Assembly: GCA_963813555.1 (NCBI GenBank)
Contig: CAWEZX010000002.1
Location: 124,001-188,000 of the forward strand
DNA from: Roseiarcus sp963813555
GTDB taxonomy: Bacteria > Pseudomonadota > Alphaproteobacteria > Rhizobiales > Beijerinckiaceae
DNA length: 64,000 nt
Reading direction: 5' to 3'
In this document: positions 34,597-43,446 of the stretch, piece by piece
How positions within the stretch are numbered: position 1 is the first letter of the stretch
Layout of the letters: the number at the start of each line of letters is the position of its first letter
The notes under the pieces: generated by a model
The model's database searches: none
The model's input: only the letters and a program-made list of their open reading frames with translations
What the model was told of the DNA's origin: nothing
Translations under genes and position numbers: made by a program

Positions 34597-35601
34597 TTGA
34601 GCCGGGAGACAAGCAGCAACGACGATCCTCCGAGGGAGGGTGGTCAGGCGCGCCGACAGGCGATCACCATTCTCGGCGCGCCGGTCGAAGCGGGGGCGAG
34701 CCTACTCGGCGCGGCGATGGGCCCCGCCATGCTGCGCACCGCGGGTATCGTGAAACCGCTGACAGACCTCGGTTACAATGTCGAGGACCGAGGCGATCTC
34801 GTCGCTCCGCCTCCGTTGGTCCACGCGGTCGCGCCCGAAGGCAAGGCGAATCGGTTTGCTCATGTCGCGGCCTGGGCACGCCAGCTGGCGCGCGAGACTT
34901 ACGCGGTTATGCGCTCCGGGCGGACGCCAATCGTGCTCGGTGGCGACCATAGTCTGGCGATGGGGTCGATCAGCGGCGTGGCGCGCCACGCCGCGGAAGC
35001 GGGCCGCGAGTTGTTCGTTTTGTGGCTCGACGCACACTCGGACTTCAATACGCCATTGACCTCGCCGTCCGGCAACATGCACGGCATGTCGCTTGCGATG
35101 TTATGCCGGGAGCCCGGTCTCGAGGGCGTATTCGGCGACGAGCCGCACGGGTTCGTTGATCCCGGCCGCCTGCATTTGTTCGGCATCCGGTCCATTGACT
35201 CCGGCGAACGCCGGCTGTTGCGGGACCGCGGAATCGATGTCGTCGACATGCGAAGACTGGACGAAGACGGCTTTGCGGTCTCGATTCGCCGCATCATCGA
35301 CCGGATTCGCACCCGCGACGGCCTCTTGCATGTCAGTCTGGACGTCGACTTTCTCGATCCAGCGATCGCGCCGGGCGTCGGCACCGCCGTTCCGGGCGGA
35401 GCGACCTACCGCGAGGCGCACCTTGTCATGGAGTTGTTGTACGAATCCGGTCTTTCACCCTCCCTCGATCTCGTCGAACTCAATCCCTTCCTCGACGAGA
35501 GGGGCAAAAGCGCGCTTCTGCTGGTTGATCTCACCGCGAGCCTGTTCGGACGCCAAGTCTATCCGGTCGCGCGTTCGACCGCCCAGCCCACGGTCGGCTG
35601 A
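34597..35601 (+). CDS. Arginase
   Basis: Arginase hydrolyses arginine to ornithine and urea, using two manganese ions. Metal ligands are visible as GGDHSLAMG, LDAHSDFNT (usually DAHxDxN), and SLDVDFLDP, with the typical NMHGMSLA segment for the substrate. The 334-residue length assumes the TTG at 34597, which is preceded by a strong AAGGGGGAG ribosome site; upstream ATG codons give an unlikely N terminus. It may be the transcription unit next to mdh, with about 210 bases between. No urease or ornithine genes are near. Confidence 0.88.
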   Translation: MSRETSSNDDPPREGGQARRQAITILGAPVEAGASLLGAAMGPAMLRTAGIVKPLTDLGYNVEDRGDLVAPPPLVHAVAPEGKANRFAHVAAWARQLARETYAVMRSGRTPIVLGGDHSLAMGSISGVARHAAEAGRELFVLWLDAHSDFNTPLTSPSGNMHGMSLAMLCREPGLEGVFGDEPHGFVDPGRLHLFGIRSIDSGERRLLRDRGIDVVDMRRLDEDGFAVSIRRIIDRIRTRDGLLHVSLDVDFLDPAIAPGVGTAVPGGATYREAHLVMELLYESGLSPSLDLVELNPFLDERGKSALLLVDLTASLFGRQVYPVARSTAQPTVG

Positions 35602-35811
35602 ACTTCAATTCAGAGTGAGGCGAGCTGGAGTCTCGCGGGTAAGCCATTGATTTTGAAAGATGTGTCGAGCCAGAAGAGACTGAGAGCGCGAGGCCTTCAG
35701 CGGCCACGCCTAAAGTTTGGCTTGATCGCGTGCATCGATAGGTCGATAGCACCGGCCAAGCCCATGAGACCGGAGCAAGAGGAGCGCGGTCTTGAACCGC
35801 GGAAGAAATCC

Positions 35812-36777
35812 ATGGCGCGTAAAAAGATTGCCTTGATTGGGGCCGGCCAGATCGGTGGGACGCTGGCGCATCTGGCGGCGATGAAGGAATTAGGCGACAT
35901 CGTTCTCTTCGACATCATCGACGGAGTGCCGCAGGGCAAGGCGCTGGATTTGGCGGAATCGACTCCCGTTGAGGGCGTCAATGCGCGATTGGCCGGCGCA
36001 AGCGACTATTCCACGATCGCCGGCGCCGACGTCATCATCGTAACCGCCGGCGTTCCCCGAAAGCCCGGCATGAGCCGCGACGACCTGCTCGGCATCAATC
36101 TCAAGGTCATAAATGCGGTCGCCGCGGGCATCAAGACGCACGCGCCGGCGGCGTTCGTGATCTGCATCACCAACCCGCTCGACGCCATGGTGTGGGCGTT
36201 GCAGAGATTCTGCGGCCTGCCCGCCAACAAGGTCGTCGGCATGGCCGGCGTGCTGGACTCGGCGCGTTTTCGTTACTTTCTGGCCGAGGAATTGCAGGTG
36301 TCGGTGGAGGACGTGACCGCCTTCGTGCTCGGCGGGCACGGCGATGACATGGTTCCCTCTGTTCGATATTCGACCGTCGCGGGGATTCCTCTGCCAGATC
36401 TTGTTAAAATGGGGTGGACCACCCAGGCCAAGCTCGACGCCATTGTCGAGCGCACCCGCAAGGGCGGGGGGGAAATCGTCAACCTGCTCAAGACCGGCTC
36501 GGCCTTCTACGCCCCCGCGTCGTCGGCGATTGCGATGGCGGAATCCTATCTCAAGGATCAGCGCCGCGTGCTCCCTTGCGCGGCGCATTTGACAGGCCAG
36601 TACGGCGTCAAGGACGCCTATGTCGGGGTTCCGGTGGTGATCGGCGCAAACGGCGTCGAACGCATTATCGAGATCGCATTCGATGAGAGCGAGAAAGCAA
36701 TGTTCGCCAAGTCGCTCGCCGCGGTGCAAGGCCTGATGGAGGCATGTAGGGCGATCAACCCCGCCCTCGCAGGCTGA
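35812..36777 (+). CDS. mdh: Malate dehydrogenase
   Basis: The 321-residue enzyme interconverts malate and oxaloacetate with NAD. It begins MARKKIALIGAGQIGGTLAH, a Rossmann start of the lactate-dehydrogenase-like MDH group common in alphaproteobacteria. The substrate loop includes PRKPGMSRDDLL with the catalytic arginine, CITNPLDAM, and the catalytic histidine in VLGGHGDDMVPS. The ATG at 35812 is preceded by a run of GGAAGAA, an acceptable ribosome site. It heads the TCA cluster, with 58 bases and a strong hairpin terminator before sucC. Confidence 0.95.
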   Translation: MARKKIALIGAGQIGGTLAHLAAMKELGDIVLFDIIDGVPQGKALDLAESTPVEGVNARLAGASDYSTIAGADVIIVTAGVPRKPGMSRDDLLGINLKVINAVAAGIKTHAPAAFVICITNPLDAMVWALQRFCGLPANKVVGMAGVLDSARFRYFLAEELQVSVEDVTAFVLGGHGDDMVPSVRYSTVAGIPLPDLVKMGWTTQAKLDAIVERTRKGGGEIVNLLKTGSAFYAPASSAIAMAESYLKDQRRVLPCAAHLTGQYGVKDAYVGVPVVIGANGVERIIEIAFDESEKAMFAKSLAAVQGLMEACRAINPALAG

Positions 36778-36790
36778 GTTTCGTCTCAAG

Positions 36791-36821
36791 CGCCCGCCAC
36801 CAGCGGGCGTTCTTTTCTTTG
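36791..36821 (+). terminator. Rho-independent terminator between mdh and sucC
   Basis: CGCCCGC (36791-36797), a five-base CACCA loop and GCGGGCG (36803-36809) form a perfect 7-base stem, followed by a T-rich run (TTCTTTTCTTT). It could end mdh transcripts partly or attenuate entry into sucC, because the following gene starts only 15 bases later. Confidence 0.75.
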
Positions 36822-36835
36822 AGGTTTTCGCCGCC

Positions 36836-38035
36836 ATGAACATCCACGAATATCAGGCCAAGGCGGTGCTCAGGGCGTTCGGCGTCCCGATCGCCTCTGG
36901 CTTCCCCGCCTTCACGCCCGAAGAGGCTGTCGAGGGGGCCAAGAAGCTCACCGGGCCGATTTGGGTGGTGAAGAGCCAGATCCATGCCGGCGGCCGCGGC
37001 AAGGGCCGCTTCAAGGAGGCTTCGGCCGGCGACAAAGGCGGCGTGCGGCTCGCCCGCTCGGTGGAGGAGGTCAATGCGTTCGCAACACAGATGCTAGGGG
37101 CGACGCTGGTGACGGCGCAGACCGGCCCCGGTGGCAAGCAGGTCAGCCGCCTCTACATCGAGGACGGCGCTACGATCGACAAGGAACTCTATTTTTCGGC
37201 GCTGGTCGACCGGCAGAAGAGCCGGGTCGCGTTCGTCCTCTCGACCGAGGGCGGGGTCAACATCGAGGAGGTCGCTCACACCACGCCGGAAAAGATCCAC
37301 AGCTTCGCCGTCGACCCGGCGACCGGGATCATGCCCCATCATGGCCGCGCCGCCGCCCGCGCGCTGGGGCTAACTGGCGATCTCGCCAAGCAGACGGAAA
37401 ACCTTATCGCCAAGCTCTATGCCGCCTTCCTGGCCAAAGACATGTCAATGCTGGAAATCAATCCGCTCATTGTCATGTCGAACGGCCAATTGCGCGTCCT
37501 CGACGCCAAACTGTCTTTCGACGACAACGCCCTTTATCGGCACCCCGACATCGCCGTCCTACGGGACGAGAGCGAGGAGGACGGCAAGGAGATCGAAGCC
37601 TCCAAGCACGACCTCAACTATGTCGCGCTCGAGGGCTCGATCGGCTGCATGGTCAACGGGGCCGGACTCGCCATGGCGACGATGGACATCATCAAGCTAT
37701 ACGGGGAAAGCCCGGCGAACTTTCTCGACGTCGGCGGGGGCGCCTCCAAGGACAAAGTCGCCGCGGCGTTCAAGATCATCACCGCCGACCCGAACGTGAA
37801 GGGCATTCTGGTCAACATTTTTGGCGGCATCATGCGATGCGACATCATCGCCGAGGGGGTGATCGCTGCGGTAAAGGAGGTCGGTCTCAAGGTCCCGCTG
37901 GTGGTGCGCCTGGAGGGCACCAACGTCGATCTCGGCAAGAAGATTATCCGAGACTCCGGGCTCAATGTGATTCCCGCGGACGACCTCGATGACGCGGCGC
38001 AGAAGATCGTGAACGCCGTACGGGCCGGGGCCTGA
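36836..38035 (+). CDS. sucC: Succinyl-CoA synthetase beta subunit (ADP-forming)
   Basis: SucC pairs with SucD to convert succinyl-CoA to succinate with ATP or GTP formation. The 399-residue ATP-grasp protein begins MNIHEYQAKAVLRAFGVP, has the nucleotide-binding stretch KSQIHAGGRGKGRFKEA, the metal-binding NPL in EINPLIVM, and the C-terminal ligase domain (LDVGGGASKDKVAAAF, NIFGGIMRCDIIAEGV). The normal length is kept. It is separated from sucD by a cupin gene and a toxin-antitoxin pair, which is unusual, since sucC and sucD normally adjoin. Confidence 0.96.
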   Translation: MNIHEYQAKAVLRAFGVPIASGFPAFTPEEAVEGAKKLTGPIWVVKSQIHAGGRGKGRFKEASAGDKGGVRLARSVEEVNAFATQMLGATLVTAQTGPGGKQVSRLYIEDGATIDKELYFSALVDRQKSRVAFVLSTEGGVNIEEVAHTTPEKIHSFAVDPATGIMPHHGRAAARALGLTGDLAKQTENLIAKLYAAFLAKDMSMLEINPLIVMSNGQLRVLDAKLSFDDNALYRHPDIAVLRDESEEDGKEIEASKHDLNYVALEGSIGCMVNGAGLAMATMDIIKLYGESPANFLDVGGGASKDKVAAAFKIITADPNVKGILVNIFGGIMRCDIIAEGVIAAVKEVGLKVPLVVRLEGTNVDLGKKIIRDSGLNVIPADDLDDAAQKIVNAVRAGA

Positions 38036-38074
38036 GGACATAAGCGCGTATCGCAGGGAGGGAGATTGGCTCCG

Positions 38075-38446
38075 ATGCCCCCACCAAAGATCAATGTTCT
38101 TGAGGCGGTCGACCGGAAGGTTAAGGAAGTCTTTCATCCGTTCATCGTCGGCGATGTCAACGACAGCCAAGTCAAGGTGGTGAAATTCGGCGCCGAGTTC
38201 GACTGGCACGCGCACGAGCGCGAAGACGAGGCCTTCTTCGTGCTGCGCGGACGTATCGCGATCGATTTTCGTGATGGTGTCGCCGAAATGGCCGAAGGTG
38301 ACTTCGTTGTCGTCCCGCGAGGCGTCGAACACCGGCCCCGCTCGCTCTCCTCAGAGCCTGTCGTTTTGATGTTCGAGCCGAGCACGACGCTTAATACGGG
38401 CGACGCGGCAAGCGCGTTGACGGTGCGGAAACTCGACCGGCTATAG
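38075..38446 (+). CDS. Small cupin domain protein
   Basis: The single-domain cupin of about 123 residues carries the two family motifs: FDWHAHEREDEAFFVLRG (metal histidines and glutamate) and PRGVEHRPRS for the second histidine. The start is taken as the ATG at 38075; a TTG at 38066 follows GGAGGGAGA directly. Cupins of this size bind a metal and small ligands, with no clear activity from the sequence. It lies 39 bases behind sucC and before the toxin-antitoxin pair, within the TCA block. Confidence 0.8.
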   Translation: MPPPKINVLEAVDRKVKEVFHPFIVGDVNDSQVKVVKFGAEFDWHAHEREDEAFFVLRGRIAIDFRDGVAEMAEGDFVVVPRGVEHRPRSLSSEPVVLMFEPSTTLNTGDAASALTVRKLDRL

Positions 38447-38500
38447 AGTTCGGGGATCGGACGCTTGAGCATGGTTAAATTGGTGGAAAACGGAACACGG

Positions 38501-38519
38501 GTACACATATACTGTGTAC
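38501..38519 (+). promoter_or_regulatory. Inverted-repeat operator and -10-like element of the toxin-antitoxin pair
   Basis: GTACACA and TGTGTAC form a perfect 7-base inverted repeat separated by TATAC, ending 10 bases before the antitoxin start. A -10-like TATACT (38508-38513) lies within the same site, so a bound antitoxin would block its own promoter. This fits the autoregulation known for VapBC systems. No good -35 is visible. Confidence 0.6.
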
Positions 38520-38529
38520 GGGAGACCGA

Positions 38530-38763
38530 ATGAAAAATATCACGCTCGCGATCGATGACGAGATTTTGGACAAAGTGCGGATCGTGGCTGCCCACAAGCG
38601 TACGACGGTGAACGCCATGGTGTGGGAGTATTTGGCCGAAGTTGCGGGGCGCGACAAGAAGCAGGCCGAGGCGCGGAAACAACTCCTGCGCCTCATGGAG
38701 ACGTCGAAGGGCCGCATGGCGTCGGATTGGAAGTTCGACCGCGAGGAAACCCATGAGCGGTAA
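38530..38763 (+). CDS. Antitoxin, ribbon-helix-helix type (VapB-like)
   Basis: The 77-residue protein starts with the strand-helix-helix pattern of RHH antitoxins (MKNITLAIDDEILDKVRIVA, then KRTTVNAMVWEYLAEVAG). The C-terminal part is charged and variable, as expected for the toxin-binding end. It overlaps the PIN-domain toxin gene by 11 bases. A perfect inverted repeat sits just upstream and is probably bound by this protein with its toxin. Confidence 0.85.
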   Translation: MKNITLAIDDEILDKVRIVAAHKRTTVNAMVWEYLAEVAGRDKKQAEARKQLLRLMETSKGRMASDWKFDREETHER

Positions 38764-39175
38764 GGCGTTTCTCGACTCGAACATCCTCATCTACGCGGCG
38801 ACGGCGCAAGACTCCTATCCGGCGAAGTTTCATTGCGCGAAAGAGATTGTCGTTGGCGATGAGATCGGAATCTCGACCCAGGTGATCGGCGAGTTCGTCC
38901 ACAACGTGCAGAAGCCAAAGAGGATGAGGCGGCTGAGTCCCGCCGAAACTGCGATCTGGGTTGACGCGCTCCTTCAGCTTCCGCTGGTCGAAGTCGATCG
39001 GCAGATCGTTTTGAGCGCGCTGATCGTGCAGCAACGGTATCAGCTGAGTTACTGGGACAGCCAGATCGTCGCCGCTGCAGAGCGCCTCGGCGCTGACGTC
39101 CTCTACAGCGAAGATTTGAGTCACGGCCAGACTTATGGCTCCTTTCGCTGCGAAAATCCGTTTCGATCCAATTGA
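38753..39175 (+). CDS. PIN-domain ribonuclease toxin (VapC-like)
   Basis: The 140-residue protein has the PIN-domain acidic residues in FLDSNILIY (first Asp), ISTQVIGEFVH (Glu), and SYWDSQIVAAAERLGADVLYSEDL (the last two Asp). PIN toxins of TA systems cleave RNA, often tRNA, and are neutralised by the antitoxin. The start at 38753 follows GAGGAAACCC. It is immediately upstream of sucD with a 25-base gap, so its transcript likely runs into sucD. Confidence 0.88.
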   Translation: MSGKAFLDSNILIYAATAQDSYPAKFHCAKEIVVGDEIGISTQVIGEFVHNVQKPKRMRRLSPAETAIWVDALLQLPLVEVDRQIVLSALIVQQRYQLSYWDSQIVAAAERLGADVLYSEDLSHGQTYGSFRCENPFRSN

Positions 39176-39200
39176 ACCGACAACGGCCGAAAGCCTCTCC

Positions 39201-40088
39201 ATGTCCATCCTCGTCAACGCCGACACGAAGGTCATCACCCAGGGCTTCACCGGCAAGAACGGCACATTCCATTCCGAGCAGGCGATTGCTTACGGCACCA
39301 AGCTCGCGGGCGGCGTCTCGCCGGGCAAGGGCGGTTCGATTCACCTTGGGCTTCCGGTCTTCGACACGGTCGTCGAAGCGCGCGAGAAAACGGGCGCCGA
39401 CGCCAGCGTGATCTACGTGCCCCCGGCGGGGGCCGCGGACGCGATCTGCGAGGCGATCGACGCCGAGACACCGCTCATCGTCTGCATCACTGAGGGCATT
39501 CCGGTCCTCGACATGGCGCGAGTCAAGCGGGCGCTGCAGGGCTCGAAGTCGACCCTGATCGGCCCCAATTGCCCCGGGGTCATGACGGCGGGCGAATGCA
39601 AGATCGGCATCATGCCGGGCAATATCTTTGCGCGCGGCAGCGTTGGGGTCGTCTCGCGTTCGGGCACGCTGACCTACGAAGCTGTGTTTCAGACGACGCG
39701 CGAGGGTCTCGGGCAGACGACGGCGGTAGGGATCGGCGGCGACCCTATCAAGGGCTTGGAATTCGTCGATGTGCTCGCCATGTTTATGGCTGATCCAAAG
39801 ACCCAATCGATCGTGATGATCGGGGAAATCGGCGGCCAGGCGGAGGAAGACGCCGCCGAGTTTCTGAAGGACGAAGCCAAGCGCGGCCGCGCCAAGCCCG
39901 TCGTCGGCTTCATCGCCGGCCGCACCGCCCCTTCGGGCCGGCGAATGGGACACGCAGGCGCGATCATCGCCGGCGGCAAAGGGGGCGCCGAGGACAAGAT
40001 CGCGGCGATGGAGGCGGCCGGCGTCCGCGTCTCGCCGTCTCCCGCCCGGCTCGGCAAGACATTGGTCGATCTGTTGCACGGCAAGTAA
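39201..40088 (+). CDS. sucD: Succinyl-CoA synthetase alpha subunit
   Basis: The 295-residue protein begins MSILVNADTKVITQGFTGKN, the CoA-binding domain, and has the phosphohistidine loop in GRRMGHAGAIIAGG, with the ligase motif GPNCPGVMT. Length and order are normal. The ATG at 39201 is used because this matches the family N terminus; a more upstream frame overlaps the toxin end. The ribosome site is weak, so expression may depend on the upstream genes. It precedes sucA by 14 bases. Confidence 0.96.
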   Translation: MSILVNADTKVITQGFTGKNGTFHSEQAIAYGTKLAGGVSPGKGGSIHLGLPVFDTVVEAREKTGADASVIYVPPAGAADAICEAIDAETPLIVCITEGIPVLDMARVKRALQGSKSTLIGPNCPGVMTAGECKIGIMPGNIFARGSVGVVSRSGTLTYEAVFQTTREGLGQTTAVGIGGDPIKGLEFVDVLAMFMADPKTQSIVMIGEIGGQAEEDAAEFLKDEAKRGRAKPVVGFIAGRTAPSGRRMGHAGAIIAGGKGGAEDKIAAMEAAGVRVSPSPARLGKTLVDLLHGK

Positions 40089-40102
40089 AGGGAGTCCGTT
40101 CC

Positions 40103-43066
40103 GTGGCTCGTCAGGACGTCAATCAGGCGCTGCTGCAAACCTCGTTCCTGTACGGCGCCAACAGCGCCTACATCGAAGCCCTGCAGGCGCAATACGAGAA
40201 AGACCCGCTCTCGGTCGAACCCGGCTGGCGCGAATTCTTCGCTGCGCTCGGCGATGATCCGGCGAGCGTGATCAAGACCGCGCGTGGCGCGTCCTGGCGC
40301 AAGCCCAATTGGCCGGTGACGCCCAAGGGCGATCTCATCAGCGCGCTGGACGGCGATTGGCCGGCGACGGAAAAGGCGGTCGCCGACAAGTTGCGCGCCA
40401 AGGCGGAGGAAGCAGGGCCGAAAGCGGCGCCGAGCGAGGACGAGATTCGCCGCGCGACCCGCGATTCGGTGCGCGCGCTCATGATGATCCGCGCTTACCG
40501 CATGCGCGGCCATCTGTACGCCAATCTCGATCCGCTCGGGCTCGAGCCGCAAAGGGACCACGAGGAGCTCCATCCCTCGACCTATGGTTTCCAGGAGTCC
40601 GATTACGACCGCCGCATATTCATCGATCATGTGCTCGGGCTCGAATATGCGACCGTGCGCGAAATGCTTGCAATCCTGCGGCGAACCTATTGCGGGACTA
40701 TCGGTTTCGAATTCGTCCATATTTCTGATCCGGCGGAGAAGGCCTGGATTCAAGAGCGCGTCGAGGGACCCGACAAGGAGATTCAGTTCACGCGGGAAGG
40801 CAAGCGGGCGATCCTGACCAAGCTAGTCGAGGCCGAGGGCTTCGAGAATTTCTTCGACGTCAAATATCCGGGGGCCAAGCGCTTCGGTCTCGACGGCGCC
40901 GAGGCGATGATTCCGGCGCTCGAACAGATCATCAAGCGCGGCGGTCAGCTCGGCCTTCGCGACATCGCGCTTGGCATGGCCCATCGCGGCCGGCTCAACG
41001 TGCTGAGCCAGGTGATGCACAAGCCGCACCGCGTCATCTTCCACGAGTTCAAGGGCGGCTCCGATTCGCCCGATCAAGTCGACGGCTCCGGCGACGTCAA
41101 ATATCACCTCGGCGCCTCTTCGGACCGCGAGTTCGACGGCAACACCGTCCATCTCTCGCTGACCGCCAACCCCTCTCATCTCGAGATCGTCGATCCGGTC
41201 GTTCTTGGCAAGGTTCGCGCCAAGCAGGATCAGCTCAACGACGTCATCGAGCGCTCGAAGGCGCTCGCGCTCCTGATCCACGGTGACGCCGCTTTCGCCG
41301 GACAAGGCGTGGTGGCCGAATGTTTCGGCCTCTCGGGCCTGCGCGGCCACAGGACCGGCGGCTCGCTGCATTTCATCGTCAACAACCAGATCGGCTTCAC
41401 CACCTATCCGCGCTATTCGCGCTCCTCGCCCTATCCCTCCGACGTCGCCAAGCTGGTCGAGGCGCCGATCTTCCATGTCAACGGCGACGATCCGGAGGCG
41501 GTGGTCTTCTGCGCCAAGGTGGCGACCGAATATCGGCAGAAGTTTCATAAGCCGGTGGTCATCGACATGTTCTGCTATCGGCGGTTCGGCCACAACGAGG
41601 GCGACGAGCCCTCGTTTACCCAGCCGAACATGTACCGGCTCATCCGCTCGCACCCGACGCCGTTGCGGATCTATGCCAACAAGCTCATCGCAGAAGGCGT
41701 CGTCACCCAGGGCGAGGTCGACAAGATGCGCTCGGATTGGCGTCAGCGGCTCGAGGCGGAATATGAGGCTGGCCAGTCCTATTGCGCCAACAAGGCCGAT
41801 TGGCTCGACGGTCGCTGGGCGGGCGTCAAGGCTGCCCGAGACATCGCCGACGATGATCGCCGCGGCCAGACCGGCGTCGCTCTCGATCGGCTGCGGCTGA
41901 TCGGCGAGCGGATCACCTCGGCGCCTGAAGGTTTCAACATTCATAAGACCATTCTGCGCTTCCTCGAAAACCGCCGCGCGGCGATCAGGAGCGGCGATGG
42001 GATCGATTGGTCGACCGCCGAGGCGCTCGCCTTCGGTTCGCTTCTGGACGACGGCTTTCCGGTTCGCCTGTCCGGCCAGGACAGCGAGCGCGGCACGTTC
42101 TCGCAGCGCCATTCGGTGCTGATCGATCAAGAGACCGAAGCGCGCTACATCCCGCTCAATCACATCCGCGACGGGCAGGCGCGCTACGAAGTCATCAACT
42201 CGATGCTGTCGGAAGAGGCGGTGCTCGGCTTCGAATACGGCTATTCGCTCGCCGAGCCCAATGCGCTGGTCTCGTGGGAGGCGCAATTCGGCGATTTCGC
42301 CAACGGCGCCCAGGTGGTTTTCGACCAGTTCATCTCCGCCGGCGAGAAGAAATGGCTGCGCATGTCGGGCCTCGTCTGCATGCTGCCGCATGGCTACGAG
42401 GGCCAGGGGCCCGAACATTCCTCCGCCCGTCTCGAGCGCTATTTGCAGCTCTGCGCCGAGGACAACATGCAGGTCGTCGTCTGTTCGACGCCGGCCAATT
42501 TCTTCCATGCGCTGAGACGCCAGCTCAAGCGCGAGTTCCGTAAACCCCTGATCGCGATGACCCCGAAGTCGATGCTGCGCAACAAGCGCGCTATCTCCAA
42601 CCTCGAAGCCTTCGGTCCTGGAACAACTTTCCACCGCTTGCTGTGGGATCACTCGGAGACGCATAAGGGCGAGAAGACCACGCTTACGAAGGACGACAAG
42701 ATTCGCCGCGTCGTGCTGTGCTCAGGCAAGGTCTATTACGATCTTTACGATGAGCGCGAGAAGCGCGGCGTCGACGACGTCTACCTGTTGCGCGTTGAGC
42801 AGCTCTATCCTTTCCCGATCAAGGCGCTGGTGAAGGAGCTCTCGCGCTTCAAGAACGCCGAGATCGTCTGGTGTCAGGAGGAGCCCAGGAACATGGGCGC
42901 CTGGAGCTTCGTTGAGCCCTATCTGGAATGGGTGCTGGGCCAGGGCGGCGGCAAATCGAAGCGCCCCCGTTACGCCGGGCGCCCAGCGTCGGCGGCGACC
43001 GCGACCGGCCTCATGTCAAAGCATCTTGCCCAGCTTAAATCCTTTCTTGACGAATGCCTGGCCTGA
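40103..43066 (+). CDS. sucA: 2-oxoglutarate dehydrogenase E1 component
   Basis: The 987-residue ThDP-dependent E1 decarboxylates 2-oxoglutarate and passes the succinyl group to E2. Regions include the N-terminal segment for E2 binding (SFLYGANSAYIEALQAQYEK), AMAHRGRLNVL, the ThDP motif with GDAAFAGQGVV, YRRFGHNEGDEP and, in the C-terminal part, LPHGYEGQGPEHSSAR and QEEPRNMGAW. It uses a GTG start at 40103 after AAGGGAG. The gene is followed by a YciI-like gene and then the E2 gene, so the operon also supplies the other parts of the complex. Confidence 0.96.
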   Translation: MARQDVNQALLQTSFLYGANSAYIEALQAQYEKDPLSVEPGWREFFAALGDDPASVIKTARGASWRKPNWPVTPKGDLISALDGDWPATEKAVADKLRAKAEEAGPKAAPSEDEIRRATRDSVRALMMIRAYRMRGHLYANLDPLGLEPQRDHEELHPSTYGFQESDYDRRIFIDHVLGLEYATVREMLAILRRTYCGTIGFEFVHISDPAEKAWIQERVEGPDKEIQFTREGKRAILTKLVEAEGFENFFDVKYPGAKRFGLDGAEAMIPALEQIIKRGGQLGLRDIALGMAHRGRLNVLSQVMHKPHRVIFHEFKGGSDSPDQVDGSGDVKYHLGASSDREFDGNTVHLSLTANPSHLEIVDPVVLGKVRAKQDQLNDVIERSKALALLIHGDAAFAGQGVVAECFGLSGLRGHRTGGSLHFIVNNQIGFTTYPRYSRSSPYPSDVAKLVEAPIFHVNGDDPEAVVFCAKVATEYRQKFHKPVVIDMFCYRRFGHNEGDEPSFTQPNMYRLIRSHPTPLRIYANKLIAEGVVTQGEVDKMRSDWRQRLEAEYEAGQSYCANKADWLDGRWAGVKAARDIADDDRRGQTGVALDRLRLIGERITSAPEGFNIHKTILRFLENRRAAIRSGDGIDWSTAEALAFGSLLDDGFPVRLSGQDSERGTFSQRHSVLIDQETEARYIPLNHIRDGQARYEVINSMLSEEAVLGFEYGYSLAEPNALVSWEAQFGDFANGAQVVFDQFISAGEKKWLRMSGLVCMLPHGYEGQGPEHSSARLERYLQLCAEDNMQVVVCSTPANFFHALRRQLKREFRKPLIAMTPKSMLRNKRAISNLEAFGPGTTFHRLLWDHSETHKGEKTTLTKDDKIRRVVLCSGKVYYDLYDEREKRGVDDVYLLRVEQLYPFPIKALVKELSRFKNAEIVWCQEEPRNMGAWSFVEPYLEWVLGQGGGKSKRPRYAGRPASAATATGLMSKHLAQLKSFLDECLA

Positions 43067-43081
43067 GCGAGACCGGTCGAC

Positions 43082-43417
43082 GTGCCCCATTATCTCTGCA
43101 AGCTGAGGCCGCCGCGGACGACGTTCATCTCTGACATGACGTCCGATGAAGCGCAGCTCATGCGCGCCCATCGCGAGTATTGGACGCCCCGGGTCGAGAC
43201 GGGCGTGGTGGTGGCGATGGGACCGGTCGCCGATCCGGCTGGCGGCTATGGCGTGGCGATCATCGAGGCGGCCTCCGAGCCCGCGCTCGAGGCGATGCAG
43301 GGGGCCGATCCGGTCATCGCCGCCGGACGCGGCTTTGCTTATGAAAATCACCGCATGCTGGGCATCGCCGTGCGCCCCAGCCAACCGCTCGCGCCCATCA
43401 CATCCGTGACTCCCTGA
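43082..43417 (+). CDS. YciI family protein
   Basis: The 111-residue protein matches the YCII-related alpha/beta-barrel fold: PHYLCKLRPPRTTFI, DEAQLMRAHREYWTP with the conserved histidine, then VAMGPVADPAGGYGVAIIEA and the C-terminal NHRMLGIAVRP. Enzyme activity of this family is mostly unproven. It uses a GTG start at 43082. Its place between the E1 and E2 genes of 2-oxoglutarate dehydrogenase is unusual and suggests it is translated with the complex. Confidence 0.85.
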   Translation: MPHYLCKLRPPRTTFISDMTSDEAQLMRAHREYWTPRVETGVVVAMGPVADPAGGYGVAIIEAASEPALEAMQGADPVIAAGRGFAYENHRMLGIAVRPSQPLAPITSVTP

Positions 43418-43446
43418 CAAGAAGGACGCCTCGCGGCGCGATTGAG

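Noticed and set aside
40823..42664. A 613-residue open frame on the minus strand opposite sucA
   Set aside because: It runs exactly antisense to the conserved E1 gene and shows no motif; long antisense frames are expected in high-GC DNA.
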